Shown piece by piece: positions 33,191 to 44,230 of a DNA stretch of 64,000 nt. The number at the start of each line of letters is the position of its first letter. Positions within the stretch are counted from its first letter, which is position 1. This DNA comes from Glossina fuscipes (Eukaryota > Arthropoda > Insecta > Diptera > Glossinidae), in NCBI RefSeq assembly GCF_014805625.2, contig NW_023998616.1, positions 98,382-162,381 of the forward strand, given 5' to 3'. The notes under the pieces were generated by a model. The model made no database searches. It was not told the origin of the DNA and was given only the letters and a program-made list of their open reading frames with translations. The translations under genes were made by a program, and so were the position numbers.

Positions 33191-34138
33191 GAAAGCACTG
33201 GAGAAGTTGCTGTCAGAGGAGTATTCGCACCACACTTTTCCAAAGAAATTAGAAATCTCATCTGCGTCAGTTAAAGTTCCATTGGGAGTGCAGATGGCAG
33301 AAATTTGGTTCAGGTTTGAAGTCCCATTAAGTCTGGTGATTTTGTTCCAGACAACTTTCATTGATGTATTTCTGTGAATTCGTCTCGAGAAAAGTTCGAA
33401 ACTAAGTGCCTTTGATTTCCGTAATTCCTTCCTGAATAGAGCATTGGCCTTTTTGTATAATAACAAGTGATTTTGATCAGGACATCTCTTAAAGCGGTGC
33501 CATAGATCCATTTTATTTTCCCTCAAAAACGAAAGCGTGTTGTTCCACCATGGAACCCTAGCTCGTTTAAAAGAGGTGTTGGATTGAGGAATAGAAAGAT
33601 GAGCAACCGTGCGAATCGATTTAGACATAATAGCAGCATCATGGTTGCAGTTTCCGTTAAATGGCTTTGAGTTCAAAAATGACTCCACCTGTTTGGAGTA
33701 ATTGATCCAATCCGCTTTATCTGGAAGGAATTTGGCCTGTTTTGCTGGAGTAGCAGAGGACGTTGAAAGTTTAAGATCGATTATGATTGGAAAGTGATCA
33801 CTATTATGTAGATCATCAGAAATAGACCAGGACACCAAAGGAAGAAGTGATGGAGAGCAACATGTTAAATCAATATGTGAAAAAGTATGATGAGTTGAGA
33901 AGTGCGTTGGTTTTCCATAATTTAAAACGCAAAGGTTGCTTTGAAAAAAGGCCTTTTCTAAAACAGTCCCGCGAGTGTTGTTCACTGTTGAGGCCCAGAT
34001 GGTATTCCAGCTGTTGAAATCGCCGCATATAATTAATGGGGGGGAAAGTACGGAGAATAAACTGTAGAGTTCTTGCTGAGAAAACGTTTGCGAAGGTGGA
34101 ATATAGAGCGAAAGCACTGTAAATTTTATATTTAACAT
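33128..34138 (-). pseudogene. I-like LINE endonuclease domain, N-terminally truncated
   Basis: A 336-codon frame with ICGDFNSWN (catalytic Asp/Asn of the apurinic-like endonuclease), FSHIDLT and NSDHFPI (catalytic Asp-His), followed by the linker with VPWWN. The N-terminal Asn and Glu of the active site are missing, so it could not cut DNA. The frame leaves the coding register at about 33150-33190, where the reverse transcriptase continues in another frame. Its ATG at 34138 is an internal Met, not the original start. Confidence 0.85.
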
Positions 34139-34140
34139 TA

Positions 34141-34759
34141 TTTGTATCGTTTTATGAATAACATGGCTATTATAAAATTTTTCTTTTATATTCTTTTTTC
34201 TTTTTTGATATTCAGATTAAAAAATTAATCTGAAAATGTGATAAGTACACGACTTTTGCTATTATTATCAGATCCAGAATTTGGACGAATTTTTCTGTTA
34301 AATCTTACTCAATATAAAATTAGGATATTTCCCTTCTTTAAAGTGGAGAATTTTTTTCTTCTTTTGGTCCACAACGTACACTTGGATTTCGCTCGAACGC
34401 GATTTTAAGACAAACGCTAACGAACAGTTCAAACTGCCTTATGTGGTTTTTTGTCTTTTGAGATTTATTTATCAATTCTCTATTGCACTAAAAAGATGAA
34501 AGGAATACATGCATGCTTAACTATGAGTTATAGAATCAAAATTTGATGAAAGCCGTCCTAGGCATCGTTCTTTATATAATCACCAACTTTTTTTTTTATT
34601 TTTATAATCATACCAACGATTCTATTTTGCTTTTGTTCTCTATATAGATTGATTTCATATTAGCAGCCCCTGCAGATTATTTATGATATTAATTTCATTT
34701 CCTCATTCTCACAATTCTATTTAATGTCTGTCAGGTTAAATTTTTTCAAGTAATATATA
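34141..34759. other. No gene recognised
   Basis: AT-rich DNA between the LINE and the inverted LTR fragment. The sentence-like match CTTATGTGGTTTTT(C/T)GTCTTTTGAGAT at 34437 repeats 30553, a small duplication. No coding evidence. Confidence 0.4.
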
Positions 34760-35035
34760 ATCAAAAAACAATAGCAAGCGCACTTGTTGGCACTTACTCT
34801 TCAACTCCCAGAACCAAACTCAACTTACAACTATCCCCTCGCATGATTTTTTCCTTTTTTCTTTTCTTTGTTCTTTTTTTTTGCATTGCTACATAGCGGC
34901 TAGCCGCTACTCTTGCAAAAAAGGAAAGAACCGCAAAATCACGCGATTTTACATAAAGGGATGCCGTTACTGCAATGTCTTTGGCTGACACGGACCGACC
35001 GACACCCTACCCTAAGTCTGTTCGCGGACGTTACA
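34760..35035 (-). mobile_element. LTR fragment of the TGTAACG family, inverted
   Basis: The minus strand starting at 35035 reads TGTAACGTCCGCGAACAGAC, then GGGTAGGGTGTCGGTCGG, matching the first part of the solo LTRs. It carries the perfect palindrome TAGCGGCTAGCCGCTA (about 34895-34910) and CAAAATCACGCGATTTT, equivalents of their hairpins. Match fades near 34760, so about the first 275 bp are present; no right end or duplication was found. Confidence 0.75.
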
Positions 35036-36536
35036 ATCTTCAATTCGGAAAAAGGTAATTGTTCGTATCCAATTACTTATCACCAATGGTATCCTGTGCA
35101 GACCCGTTGACAGCAAGGCAGATCCATTCTCATTAAAAAGAAAAACCACCTTCGATATCCATAAAGGATTGTCTCTTTATTAGCTATTTTAGATACATAT
35201 CCCCACAAATTCTTAGTATTGTAATACAATTAAATCGATTGTGAATAGCTTCCACATAGTCATGTTTATATATATATACACATATAAAAGCACTTTCTGT
35301 GATTACATACATCCCGGTCTCATAGTCAACTCGGACTTTGTTGTTGTTTTGTTAACAAAAAGCTGGGTGATAATCAAGTACTTGGAAGTTAATTTTCGCG
35401 ACAAAACCTAGAGATGGTAAGCGTTTTTGTTGCGATCACGCAAGACTTCATATCACTTCCATTACATTCATTCATGAAAAAGCAGAAAAATGGATCAATA
35501 TTTATTCGTTGCTGTCAAAATGCATATAATAACAGTTAGCTATTGTTTGATTCATTAACAAACAAACAAACCGTTGATGAAATAAAGACTCCGTTTGAGC
35601 TAAACAGGCGATTGAACGACGAGCCATTAAAGCGATTCATGAATTTGCTGAGAAGAAAACTGACTTCCTGATGTAAGAAGTATTATTTAATTTTAACCTC
35701 TCTTTTGGCAGACATATTTCGCTGCCAGGAAATATAAAAGTCCATGAGCAAGCCTTGAAATTCGTACACACTCATGCGTAGCGTGTAACTCTCTTTTTTC
35801 CAACCATATAAGTTATAGATAGATTAAGACGATTATATTTCTAAGATTAATGAAATAGATACCGATAAGCACATCAAAGCTGGTAATCGAAAATGAAGAA
35901 GTCTCAAGAAAAAAAAAACTTATTTTAGAAAAACATGATGAAAAAATAATACAATAAATAATATTTTAATATTATCTTTACACGTTAGATTCTACACAGA
36001 TTCTACATTTCGCAATTTAGTGGTTATTGCACAATTTCCTATAAAACTATGACTAGCTTACTGCGCGTATAAGTTCGCCCATTTGCTTGCTCTCTAAAGT
36101 AACAAAATTCGAAGTTCGCTCCGTTCCATTTTGTCTGTTTGTAACAATCAAAACAGAGATAAACAACCGTTTGGTTGTGCAATACCATGATCAGCTGTTT
36201 TCCCAAGAAAAATTATTAAATTATTTAGGAAAAGAATAATTTTGTAGAGATTCCGTGCCCTAACTCCCCTGTTGTTCTTGCTAAGGTTCTTATTTCTATA
36301 TTACAGGTGATTTGGGTATCGACGAATGGAACGAAACACCAACGATATGTTAATAACGAATTATCAGCTAATTTGCATCCTCCATTGCACTTCTGTCATC
36401 AACATTTTTTTAAACAAAATAATTATTTTACAATTTTATTGTTTTATGTTTTAAAAAAATACATTAGCTTTTATAAAAAAATAGCCTTATCTTTATTTAT
36501 TAATGTTAAAAGCTGAATATTGAGGCCAAAAGTAAT
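35036..36536. other. No gene recognised
   Basis: AT-rich, with (TA)n near 35270-35285. A motif-free open frame at 36307-36516 is not supported by any family feature. Confidence 0.4.
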
Positions 36537-36791
36537 TTAATTATCTTGATCATTAACTGTCCCCTCGGCTAGTGTTGGTGGGTACGCATCATTATCGCAG
36601 TATTTTATGATCGTGCGCCAACGAGGATCCAAAAAGAGCAGGTCGGGGTTGCCGTATATTACAAGAAGATAACGAGATGTTGCGAGGTTAGTCAGTTTCC
36701 CGTTTTGGATGAAATCTAATGCACGGCGCACATCATTAGGTATATGCTCCTTATCTGATCTCACTGTTGAAATTATTATTATACCGCGTTC
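36537..36791 (-). pseudogene. Terminal exon of a MOV10/Armitage-type RNA helicase (gene or gene relic)
   Basis: On the minus strand a pyrimidine tract and AG (36792-36800) precede a frame that starts at 36791 with ERGIIIISTVRS and runs to TAA at 36537-36539. It continues through RRALDFIQNG, LLVIYGNPDLL and DPRWRTIIKYCDN. This is the C-terminal end of superfamily 1 helicases of the MOV10/Armitage group (consensus IISTVRS ... GNP.LL..D..W..L..YC), ATP-driven RNA helicases in small-RNA pathways, Armitage being a piRNA factor in flies. The motif VI region reads LTNLATSRYLLVI and seems to lack one to two residues around the usual Arg finger (TSRARYLL-like), so this copy may be dead. No upstream exon was found within the window; either a long intron or an isolated fragment explains it. 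Confidence 0.6.
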
Positions 36792-36800
36792 CTAAAAAAA

Positions 36801-37186
36801 ACCAAGCGAGATACAACGGAGCATGAATGCCTAGGTCATTTTGCTTTACTTGTATTTCATAATTTTAAGTTCTTAATGTTAGGAGAATCAATCATTGTAT
36901 TTTGAAACGTTGATGAGCGCATATCGGAAATTTAGTTTTCGGTTTGTTTTTTCTTATTCATCACGATTTGAATTTAGATAGCTTTTTACTTACAAATGGC
37001 CAAGTACTTGCTTTAACTGAGGGGCAGAATTATTCAGTAATCTTTCCAAGAAATAGTACTGTTGTCAAATGTTATGTCTGACATTTTTACATTAAAGATT
37101 ATCATTCTATCCCAAAATAATAGGTTTCATGTTCTCGCATTAGATTTTTTATAATCAGCTCGTGTTAATGCACACTCTAACGAGCA
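36801..37186. other. No gene recognised; possible intron
   Basis: AT-rich DNA upstream (minus strand) of the helicase-like exon. If that exon belongs to a live gene, this would be intronic, but I found no splice donor or further exon. Confidence 0.35.
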
Positions 37187-37289
37187 ATGAATCTTCAGAA
37201 ATTGATGTTAAATTTATTTGTAGGTGGAGATAATCCATCGCAACTATTTGCTAAATATGCCGTTGATTTTTTTATAGGCATGTGCATAC

Positions 37290-37680
37290 CTATCTCCGCA
37301 CACAAGGTGCAATTCTATATACAATGTATAATGTGTGCAAGTAAGCCATTTTCAACTTATCCACAGATGCATTTATCGCTGGTCTGAAAATATTCTTTAG
37401 CTGGGGACGGAAGCTTTCTAACTGATATATGTTGTGACAACGGCATCAACTTTGTAGAGGCAAACTCCAATTTGAGAAAATTGAAAACGTACCTATTTGA
37501 TGACCAGAATCAAAATCATATGGTCCATTTTTATTCTAATGATTTTGTGGGAGGGCGCTGTCAAATCAGCTAAAGCTCGTCTAAATTGGAGTGGTCTAAC
37601 CTATGATGAACTTGTCGCAGCCCTAATCGACATCGAGGTCATTTCATAGCCGGCTAAGCATTGCGATTTCTCCCAGAACT
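37290..37680 (+). pseudogene. BEL/Pao integrase fragment
   Basis: Translations across frames read CASKPFSTYPQMHLSLV (the CFATKAVHLE...D segment of BEL integrases), then DICCDNGINFVEANSNLRKL (the DNG.NFVGA block with the second catalytic Asp), a GGRC stretch, AKARLNWSGLTYDELVAALIDIEVIS (37572-37647; shown here in two parts: AKARLNWSGL and TYDELVAALIDIEVIS). These segments are typical of BEL/Pao integrase cores and their LTYEEL...IE..LNSRPL end. Stops and frame changes intervene. Integrase would insert element cDNA; only this scrap remains. Confidence 0.75.
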
Positions 37681-37689
37681 AGATGTCTC

Positions 37690-39108
37690 CTTAAGAAAAT
37701 GAAATAACGGTCTTCGAAAAAATGATCGCATAAATACATTAACGAATTGCACGTAAGAAATAAGTGAACCGACCCGAATCCTAAAATTTAAATACATTAT
37801 TTATTTGCACGGTAGCACGAACTCCGTCTAAACCCAGAAAAAATTACTTAAATTCGAAGTCCTTGCTTGTGATCACCTTATTCACCAGGGAAAAAGTTAT
37901 TTATTATATTTCGTATATAGTTTGTAAGAAATACGACAACTTTCAAAGCATAGATTATTGTCACTGTGACTTCGTCGAAGTGCGTAGAATTTCACCAGCT
38001 ATATGCCCATTAAATTTTATTGAAACTTTTTTTATCAAATATATGTTTTTTTATAGCGCCAAGTATTCAGGAAATCTTACTTCAAGATTACGGAAAATTA
38101 GTGACAATGGTTTCCTACGTGCCTGCTCGTTCTACAAATTGGTAATGTTAAGGGTTCCAAGATACTTTCATCAAATTTCATCATATCGTTTTCATTATTA
38201 TTTTTTTTTTGTAGTGCTTACACACGAGTTGCCTACTGTACGTATAAAATATAACAAAACTTTGATCACATTCTTTTTAGTTTACGAGAAAATTACGATC
38301 CTATCGTCATGAGTTTTAATGAATTTTTAATTAATATTTAAGAACTGGACGTGGGCACGCGATACGGCTATACTATTGATATGCATAATGATGAGGAGAA
38401 AATGATAACTGCTGATTGAATTCACAACAAGAAATATGACAAAATGCAATTAGGTGAAGCTGGTGGGATTATAGAACAATTAATATAGTTTAGATGAGTA
38501 ACGCGTTAGTATAATTCGATGAAATGCTGGATAAGAATGAGAAACTGATAGTGGGCGATTGAATACATTGCAACAAATTATTTGTCTGACTTACCCGACA
38601 ATTGCTAGCTATTGCACCACGAAATAATATCAAAAATAGATCAAAATATTTTAAAATTCATATGCAAATATATTTCGATTTTAATATAAAAGCAATAAGT
38701 CATTTTATACAATTTTTAATAAAAGTAATATTTTATGTTGTAAACCTTACAATAATTGAATTGAAAAGCACTGAAAACGCTAAAAATATGATGTATGACG
38801 GAGTTATTGCAATATTCAAAGCATTGTTTAGTAAAAAATAAATTAACTCATATAACAAATTATGTGATAGTTTTTTTTTGCACAATTGTATGACCAAGTG
38901 TTTTTTGAGTTGAACATTTCATACATATTTTACATATTTTTACGCTAAACAAAGGAGCAATTTAATGCATTATACTTAATATAATAACGGATAGCATGAT
39001 TGAGAGAATTTGATTCGATTTTTTCCTTTGACATATTTCTCAATTTCATTTTTCACTTTTAATTGTTACTTTAAACGTATTAATAAATACAATATTATTT
39101 GTATTGCT
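37690..39108. other. No gene recognised
   Basis: A 149-codon frame (37863-38312) has no motif and a composition typical of AT-rich non-coding DNA. Two weakly similar lines (about 38405-38445 and 38549-38585, ACTG.T.G..GATTGAAT) may be an old duplication. I see nothing else. Confidence 0.4.
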
Positions 39109-39118
39109 NNNNNNNNNN
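39109..39118. other. Assembly gap (10 N)
   Basis: Ten consecutive N. The 10-base length is a placeholder, so distance and continuity across it are unknown. Confidence 0.99.
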
Positions 39119-42100
39119 GAATAGAATAAAATAAATGCAATGCTTAATTTTTCAGATTCAGATCCCTTTTTCTTAGTCAAAACCATTCAGAATGGCTTTC
39201 TGAATCGATTTAAACTCTCCTGTCCGTGTGACCGTCTCGTTTTGTTGCTGAAAATTGGTACATCGGCGTGCTTTAGCCCAATGGCAAACCGTACTGAACA
39301 CAAGCAGAATGGGATCACTTTTTCGACCTTATAAGATGTTGAAATCGCAAGTCTCACAGAAGAACAAGATGTACATTTAAAGAACGCTGAATTAGCAAAA
39401 GTATGCAAAAAGATAGGATTATAACATCAGAAAATCCAAACACATATTTCGCATTTTCTTTTGACTTCCAAAATTGTAGGTGCACATTATATATTATAGA
39501 ATTTCATTTAGTGAGAATATGGACTGGAAAATACTCAATTTATTGCCCTCACTGAGAAGACCACAGAACTTTGGAAATATGGTATTAACACATTCGAAAA
39601 ATTTACAGATATGATTGATTTATTACCATACCATTCCTCCAATACATCATGACATTTGAAACTTGATCAAAATGAAAAAAGTTAAAATATATTAATAGAG
39701 TATAATTTTGGTTCAATGGTAAACCTTGAAGTAAAGCTTTTTATTTTATTATTTTTTTATTGTTAAAATATTTAATAAAAATTTCATAAAAAAAAAATTG
39801 ATTTGTTTCAAATGGGATCCCGCAGTTAATATTTTGTAAATGTAAGGTTTTTACTTTTTGCTGACTTTGAAAGTGGTATAAGTCATTTTGAAGTCATTAA
39901 AAGTATAAATTTTTGTTAATCGCTGTTAAATCAATTTAATATTTAAAAAATACAAATGTTGTGTACTAACATATATCCACATTTTTCAAATTATTCATAT
40001 ATCTTAAATATCTGCATATAAAATAAAATACACTTACACCACTTTCAAAGAAAACGGCTCATATATTTAAAAGGAAACGTTAAGAAGTGATCAAGAGACT
40101 GGAAATTAGGAAAGAAAGTAGCTTTGCTTTTAATAAGAAACCAAATGTTGGTACTTGATTAGAACTAACAGTAAATCCCACTTTTATAGCGTTTTAATTT
40201 TTTTTTTCAGAATTTAAAATGAAAAAATTTTTAACAGTTGACAGTTTCTTCAGATATTATTTTCTTCTAATAAATTTCTTTTATAATTGCTGACAAAGAA
40301 TAGCTGTCTCAAAAGTTGTCGTGCATAAGAATAAGAAAGATCGTTGTTGAATGGTCAATGTTATCAACGCTTTTAGCCTTTCAGTTTGTATTACAACGTC
40401 TTTGAATAACTGTTGTCAATTTCAGTATGGGTTTGATTTCACATAATAATTCTGTATTATAAAATATTGTATCCTGGACAATTTATGTGTAAAATGAACC
40501 CTTAGAGCTTAAACGTAGTTAAGCCAATACCAAGTAAAATTTGTCTAAATCGATCAATCAGAAATTACCCTGTGGAAGGAGCCTGATGTCTAGCAAGGGT
40601 AAGCTGGCCAAGGTAAATTCATCACAAGTGTCCCCTGAGCAGCGACACGATTATCTAATTCCATTAAAACATAACAAAAGAAGTGTCAGGGTAACAAAAT
40701 TTGACAATGGAAATATCTTCCGCGAGTGGAAAGAAAAATTCAAACTAACAAAAATAAAACAAACGGTGAAACATGTGACAAAAAAGAAAGAATAAACCTA
40801 AGAAGTCAATTGTTTCAATGCATAAGAACAAAGTTAACGAAACCATAGAAAGCACTTCAGCTTGTGAAAGAAAACTTTCCATGACGTCACCAAACATAAT
40901 CAGGTATAAAGAATTTACTAAAGACTAAAACAAATGATGCTATCGTATACAAATTCATATGGACAAATACCAATGCAAAGCAAAAACAATGCTGTGTAAA
41001 TTTTTTCCCTTAAGATTCTATATAAATCTGTTTATTGCTGATATTCGCAATGCAAGTTGTTGTTCGTCTCGAAGCAATCAACAAAGCAAAGGCAAATAAA
41101 ACGAAAACGAGAACATCGAGTTCACTCAGTGCATGAGAAGTGACGAGTAAAGTGAGTGTTAAAAATGTTTGGAGTGTTTAAAAAAATAAAATCGTATAAA
41201 TAAAAGAAAGGAATACATTTAATTAAAAAGGTAACTATCTAAAAAAAAATTGTTTAAATAGAGCAAACAGTGAATAATAAATAAATATAACGAAGGACGT
41301 CGAGCAACACCAATGGTGCATCCAATGGTGGGAATACGGACTTGGATTCCGGGAAGAAAAAGCAGGACCGAGAGACAATCTAGTCGCTTTATGTTTGCGA
41401 ATTCGGGTTTTCTCCTTTTACAAGAATTTATTTACAAAATTCTCAAAATATGTATTGATTGTATCATTTTTCGCATTATTGTAAAAATCATCAGAATTAT
41501 ATTTATCGTCTGTATTAGACATTTCTAAAATTTATAGGTGATCTTGATCGGAGGAGGATATCAAGCGTTAATCTATATAAGTGCTATAGCAAAAGCGCAA
41601 ACTTTTATAGCCAGCAAAATTTCCTCTTATGGTTATAGTTAGAGGTTGTTGTCTGTGATTGGTTAAGCTTAATAGTTAAGGTAGCGATCATTCTCAGCTC
41701 GTGTCAAAGTACTTTGTGACAATTCACAAAAGTTACCTGTCAAATTGGCAAGTTTCAGTGGAAGTAGGTCTGACAATGCCGTAAATACAAATGCATCAAT
41801 CTTCATCAGCAAACAGAACACATCAATCTTCATCAGCAAACATAACACTGGATGAAGCGAAAAGAAAAGTGGTCATATAAATAGCCGAAGTATCCTATGC
41901 ACTACGTCAAAATTTAGTACAGCTGACAAAAGTAGAGGATTCAATAACAAAATTTAATATGTGTGTGTCGACTATGAAAAAGTACTTTGAACCTCCGTAG
42001 CCGAGCCATAAAAAGGGTAAGCAAAAGCAAGCTCTCCAGTATGTTAACAGTTTTAACAGCCGCTATAAAATTAACCCATGTCAGACGATTTATTACCCCT

Positions 42101-42239
42101 CTTAATTCTATCCAGCAACTGCCTTGAGGAAAAATATCTTTAAGGAACGCTATGTCGTTCATGTCTTAAATTAGAGTCTGCTACTCCGTGAGGTGTAAGT
42201 AAGGTTTAACGATGAACACGACAAGAAGAATATCACGCC
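39119..42239. other. No gene recognised
   Basis: AT-rich sequence. The frame at 40541-40795 is lysine-rich without a motif. A 22-bp word (CATCAATCTTCATCAGCAAA plus CA) is tandemly repeated at 41793 and 41821 (period 28). GAAGTGACGAGTAAAGTGAGTG near 41133 resembles junctions after gypsy-group LTRs, too weak to call. Confidence 0.4.
41793..41842 (+). repeat. Short tandem repeat, period 28 bp, two units
   Basis: CATCAATCTTCATCAGCAAAC occurs at 41793 and again at 41821, separated by AGAACA. Identical copies, so a recent local duplication. Confidence 0.85.
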
Positions 42240-42492
42240 ACGCCAGCACTTCGGCAATGCCATTATCGCTTGTGAAATGTGTAATAGCAAATTTTCGACG
42301 CAAGCACAACTAAGGCAGTATTCCCGCCGTAAAGCCTGCCGAGCAAATATGGACCTCGTCACTAATCCCTGCGACATATGTGGCCGGGAGTTTTCTACAT
42401 ACACTGGCCTCCGCCTACTCCAGGTCCGAGTCCACCCTGGGGAATATAACACGAAGAAAATGCGACTTCTCGAAGCGTCCACCCACCACTGA
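42240..42492 (+). pseudogene. C2H2 zinc-finger scrap of R2-like LINE type
   Basis: The frame from about 42259 (ATG at 42277) contains CEMCNSKFSTQAQLRQYSRR, a first finger whose His residues are lost, and CDICGREFSTYTGLRLLQVR followed by VHPGEYN, a second finger with Leu replacing the first His. The pattern C..C...F.T..GL..H....HP.EYN is the N-terminal zinc-finger style of R2-related LINE proteins, which use it for target DNA binding. The frame stops at 42492 and no reverse transcriptase follows. A host C2H2 protein is a less likely alternative. Confidence 0.45.
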
Positions 42493-42651
42493 ACTGCCAA
42501 CGCGGAACGTTGATGAAATTGGATATGGACTCAGCCACCAGCTCCCAAATAATTGGCCATCCAACTTCAAATTGTGGACAAAATTGTGTTCGAGAAACAA
42601 TTATTGTACTAAGATGAAATGAAAAAAGTGAAATTCATGTCTTTTATTAAC

Positions 42652-44230
42652 TAGCGCCCAACGTAAAACAACCGGAAACGCAAAAATAAAAAACCTGATA
42701 TTAAATTAAAAAAGGAATAACAAGAATAAAGCAAAAGAAGAAATCAAAAAGTAAACTCTCAAACTTAATTGGAAATCCATCGGAAACCATTCAGAACAAA
42801 GAATTAGCCTGCTGAATCAAGGATTGATTATCGTGAACTTAGTGCAAATGAAGGAAGTGTGAATAAATATTACATAAGTGCATTGCGCATTTAATAAAAA
42901 ACAAAGGTAAAAAATAAAGGAAAAATAAAAAGTTGTCAGATTGTTAACGAAAACGTGTAACGTAAATTTTGTTTTGATAATAAGCTAACTGAACATATAT
43001 GAGCTAAAGGGATTTAGATAATCTAATTTGCGGTTTAAATGTTAGCAAAAAAAAAAGGGGGAAGGCAATGAATGTGGAGGAAGTATCAAGAATAATAGAA
43101 GTCGCTGAGCGATTAGCAACGCAAACCGATAAAATCGAATTCGATTGTGGAATCGAAGAACTGTCAAACAAACTAACGTATTTCACTTCGAGCGGCAAAA
43201 TCTGGCAATAATGTTTTTCAAAACAATGGCTATTATCAGAAATCAACACAGTGTTGAACTTTTATATCACGATAACCAGATTATATTTTACGTACGCTGA
43301 TAAGCGTCCAAATTATTTAATTGACCAAAAGCTCAGTGCCCGGAGAGAGGATGCGGTATCAGCCTTTCAATATCATGACGGGTGAGAGCGTAAACTCCAC
43401 TATAACCCATATCTTGATTCCCTCTTTAACACAGTGGAGAACAACGCTTTAAGGGTATGTTTAATGCCAGCGGGGAACAATGTTCCAAATGAATGTTCAA
43501 CAAAAGTGGAAGCCAGTAAATGAATGTCAATACCGCTTGGAAAATCTTATAATAGAGTTTATGGGATATTAACGAATGACATACCTTAAAACGTTAGCAA
43601 TGGCAGTTAACAAAAATTACAGCTAGGATGCACTACACATTTTTATTTCCGATCTTAAAAAGTGACTACATGACATGCTCTTCTCTGCTCGCTTATGTGC
43701 CAAACGCCTTCGCTATGACCTACGATGTCAAGCTAATGATGGGCGTTATGTTTTTGCAACGACATTTGCTAATAAAAACGAAGAGAAGTTTAATCAAGCC
43801 GAAACAGTGAAAAAAATCAATCTAATGATTATGGCAATAATGCCCAAAGAAAATCTTACCGACATAAGAAACCTTATCGTGCAACGAACATTCAATCAAA
43901 TTGGCAGAATTTTACCCGAGACCATCCTCAACGAATGGACATGGACCCGTTCTCTGTTCGCTTTGCATGACCGGCCAATAAATACAATGTTGCGGATGAA
44001 AATTGGTCCCAAAGAGGTTGCTGTTGGGGTTGTTGACAAGAAAGTTGTCGATGAATTGGCACCAGAAGAAATTTATTAATAGACTTTCTGAGGCTTAATG
44101 GAAAGGCAGTTGGCGGTAAATGCGGATTTGAACTCGCTGACACATGTAGAAAGAAAGCAACGTTCTTCGTAAATAATGTTAAATATGAATTCTGTCGACT
44201 CCGGCAATAGAACATGTACCGGGCGTTAGA
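42652..44230 (+). mobile_element. Gypsy-group LTR element remnant (primer site, gag, reverse-transcriptase scrap)
   Basis: TAGCGCCCAACGT at 42652-42664 resembles the primer binding site TGGCGCCCAACGT. A short gag-like frame starts at 43068 (MNVEEVSRIIEVAERLATQ) and stops near 43210. Further on, one frame at about 43800-44000 reads an Asn/Arg-rich stretch, then RDHPQRMDMDP, the PMDVDPS-like end of gypsy gag proteins. At about 44130-44205 GFELADTCRKKATFFVNNVK then YEFCRLR matches the palm segment before the PFGLKNAP box of gypsy reverse transcriptases. Protease and much of pol are deleted and several frameshifts are present. No LTR pair was found. Confidence 0.7.

Larger units (their letters stand above)
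30634..34140 (-). mobile_element. 5'-truncated I-clade LINE
   Basis: The minus strand carries endonuclease, reverse transcriptase and RNase H in order, then a 3' untranslated region of about 170 bp ending in (TAA)n at about 30634-30650, the hallmark tail of I elements. RNase H after the reverse transcriptase is characteristic of the I group. The 5' end is truncated at about 34140: the endonuclease lacks its first segment, and no ORF1 is present. A relative supplies the fragment at 4700-5560, and the tail is shared with the SINE at 28759-28936. Confidence 0.9.

Noticed and set aside
37863..38312. A 149-codon plus-strand frame as a gene.
   Set aside because: Composition is that of AT-rich random sequence (Phe/Tyr/Ile/Lys rich) with no domain, conserved motif or splice context.
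40541..40795. A Lys-rich small protein of 84 codons.
   Set aside because: No family motif, no paralog in the window, and low-complexity lysine content.
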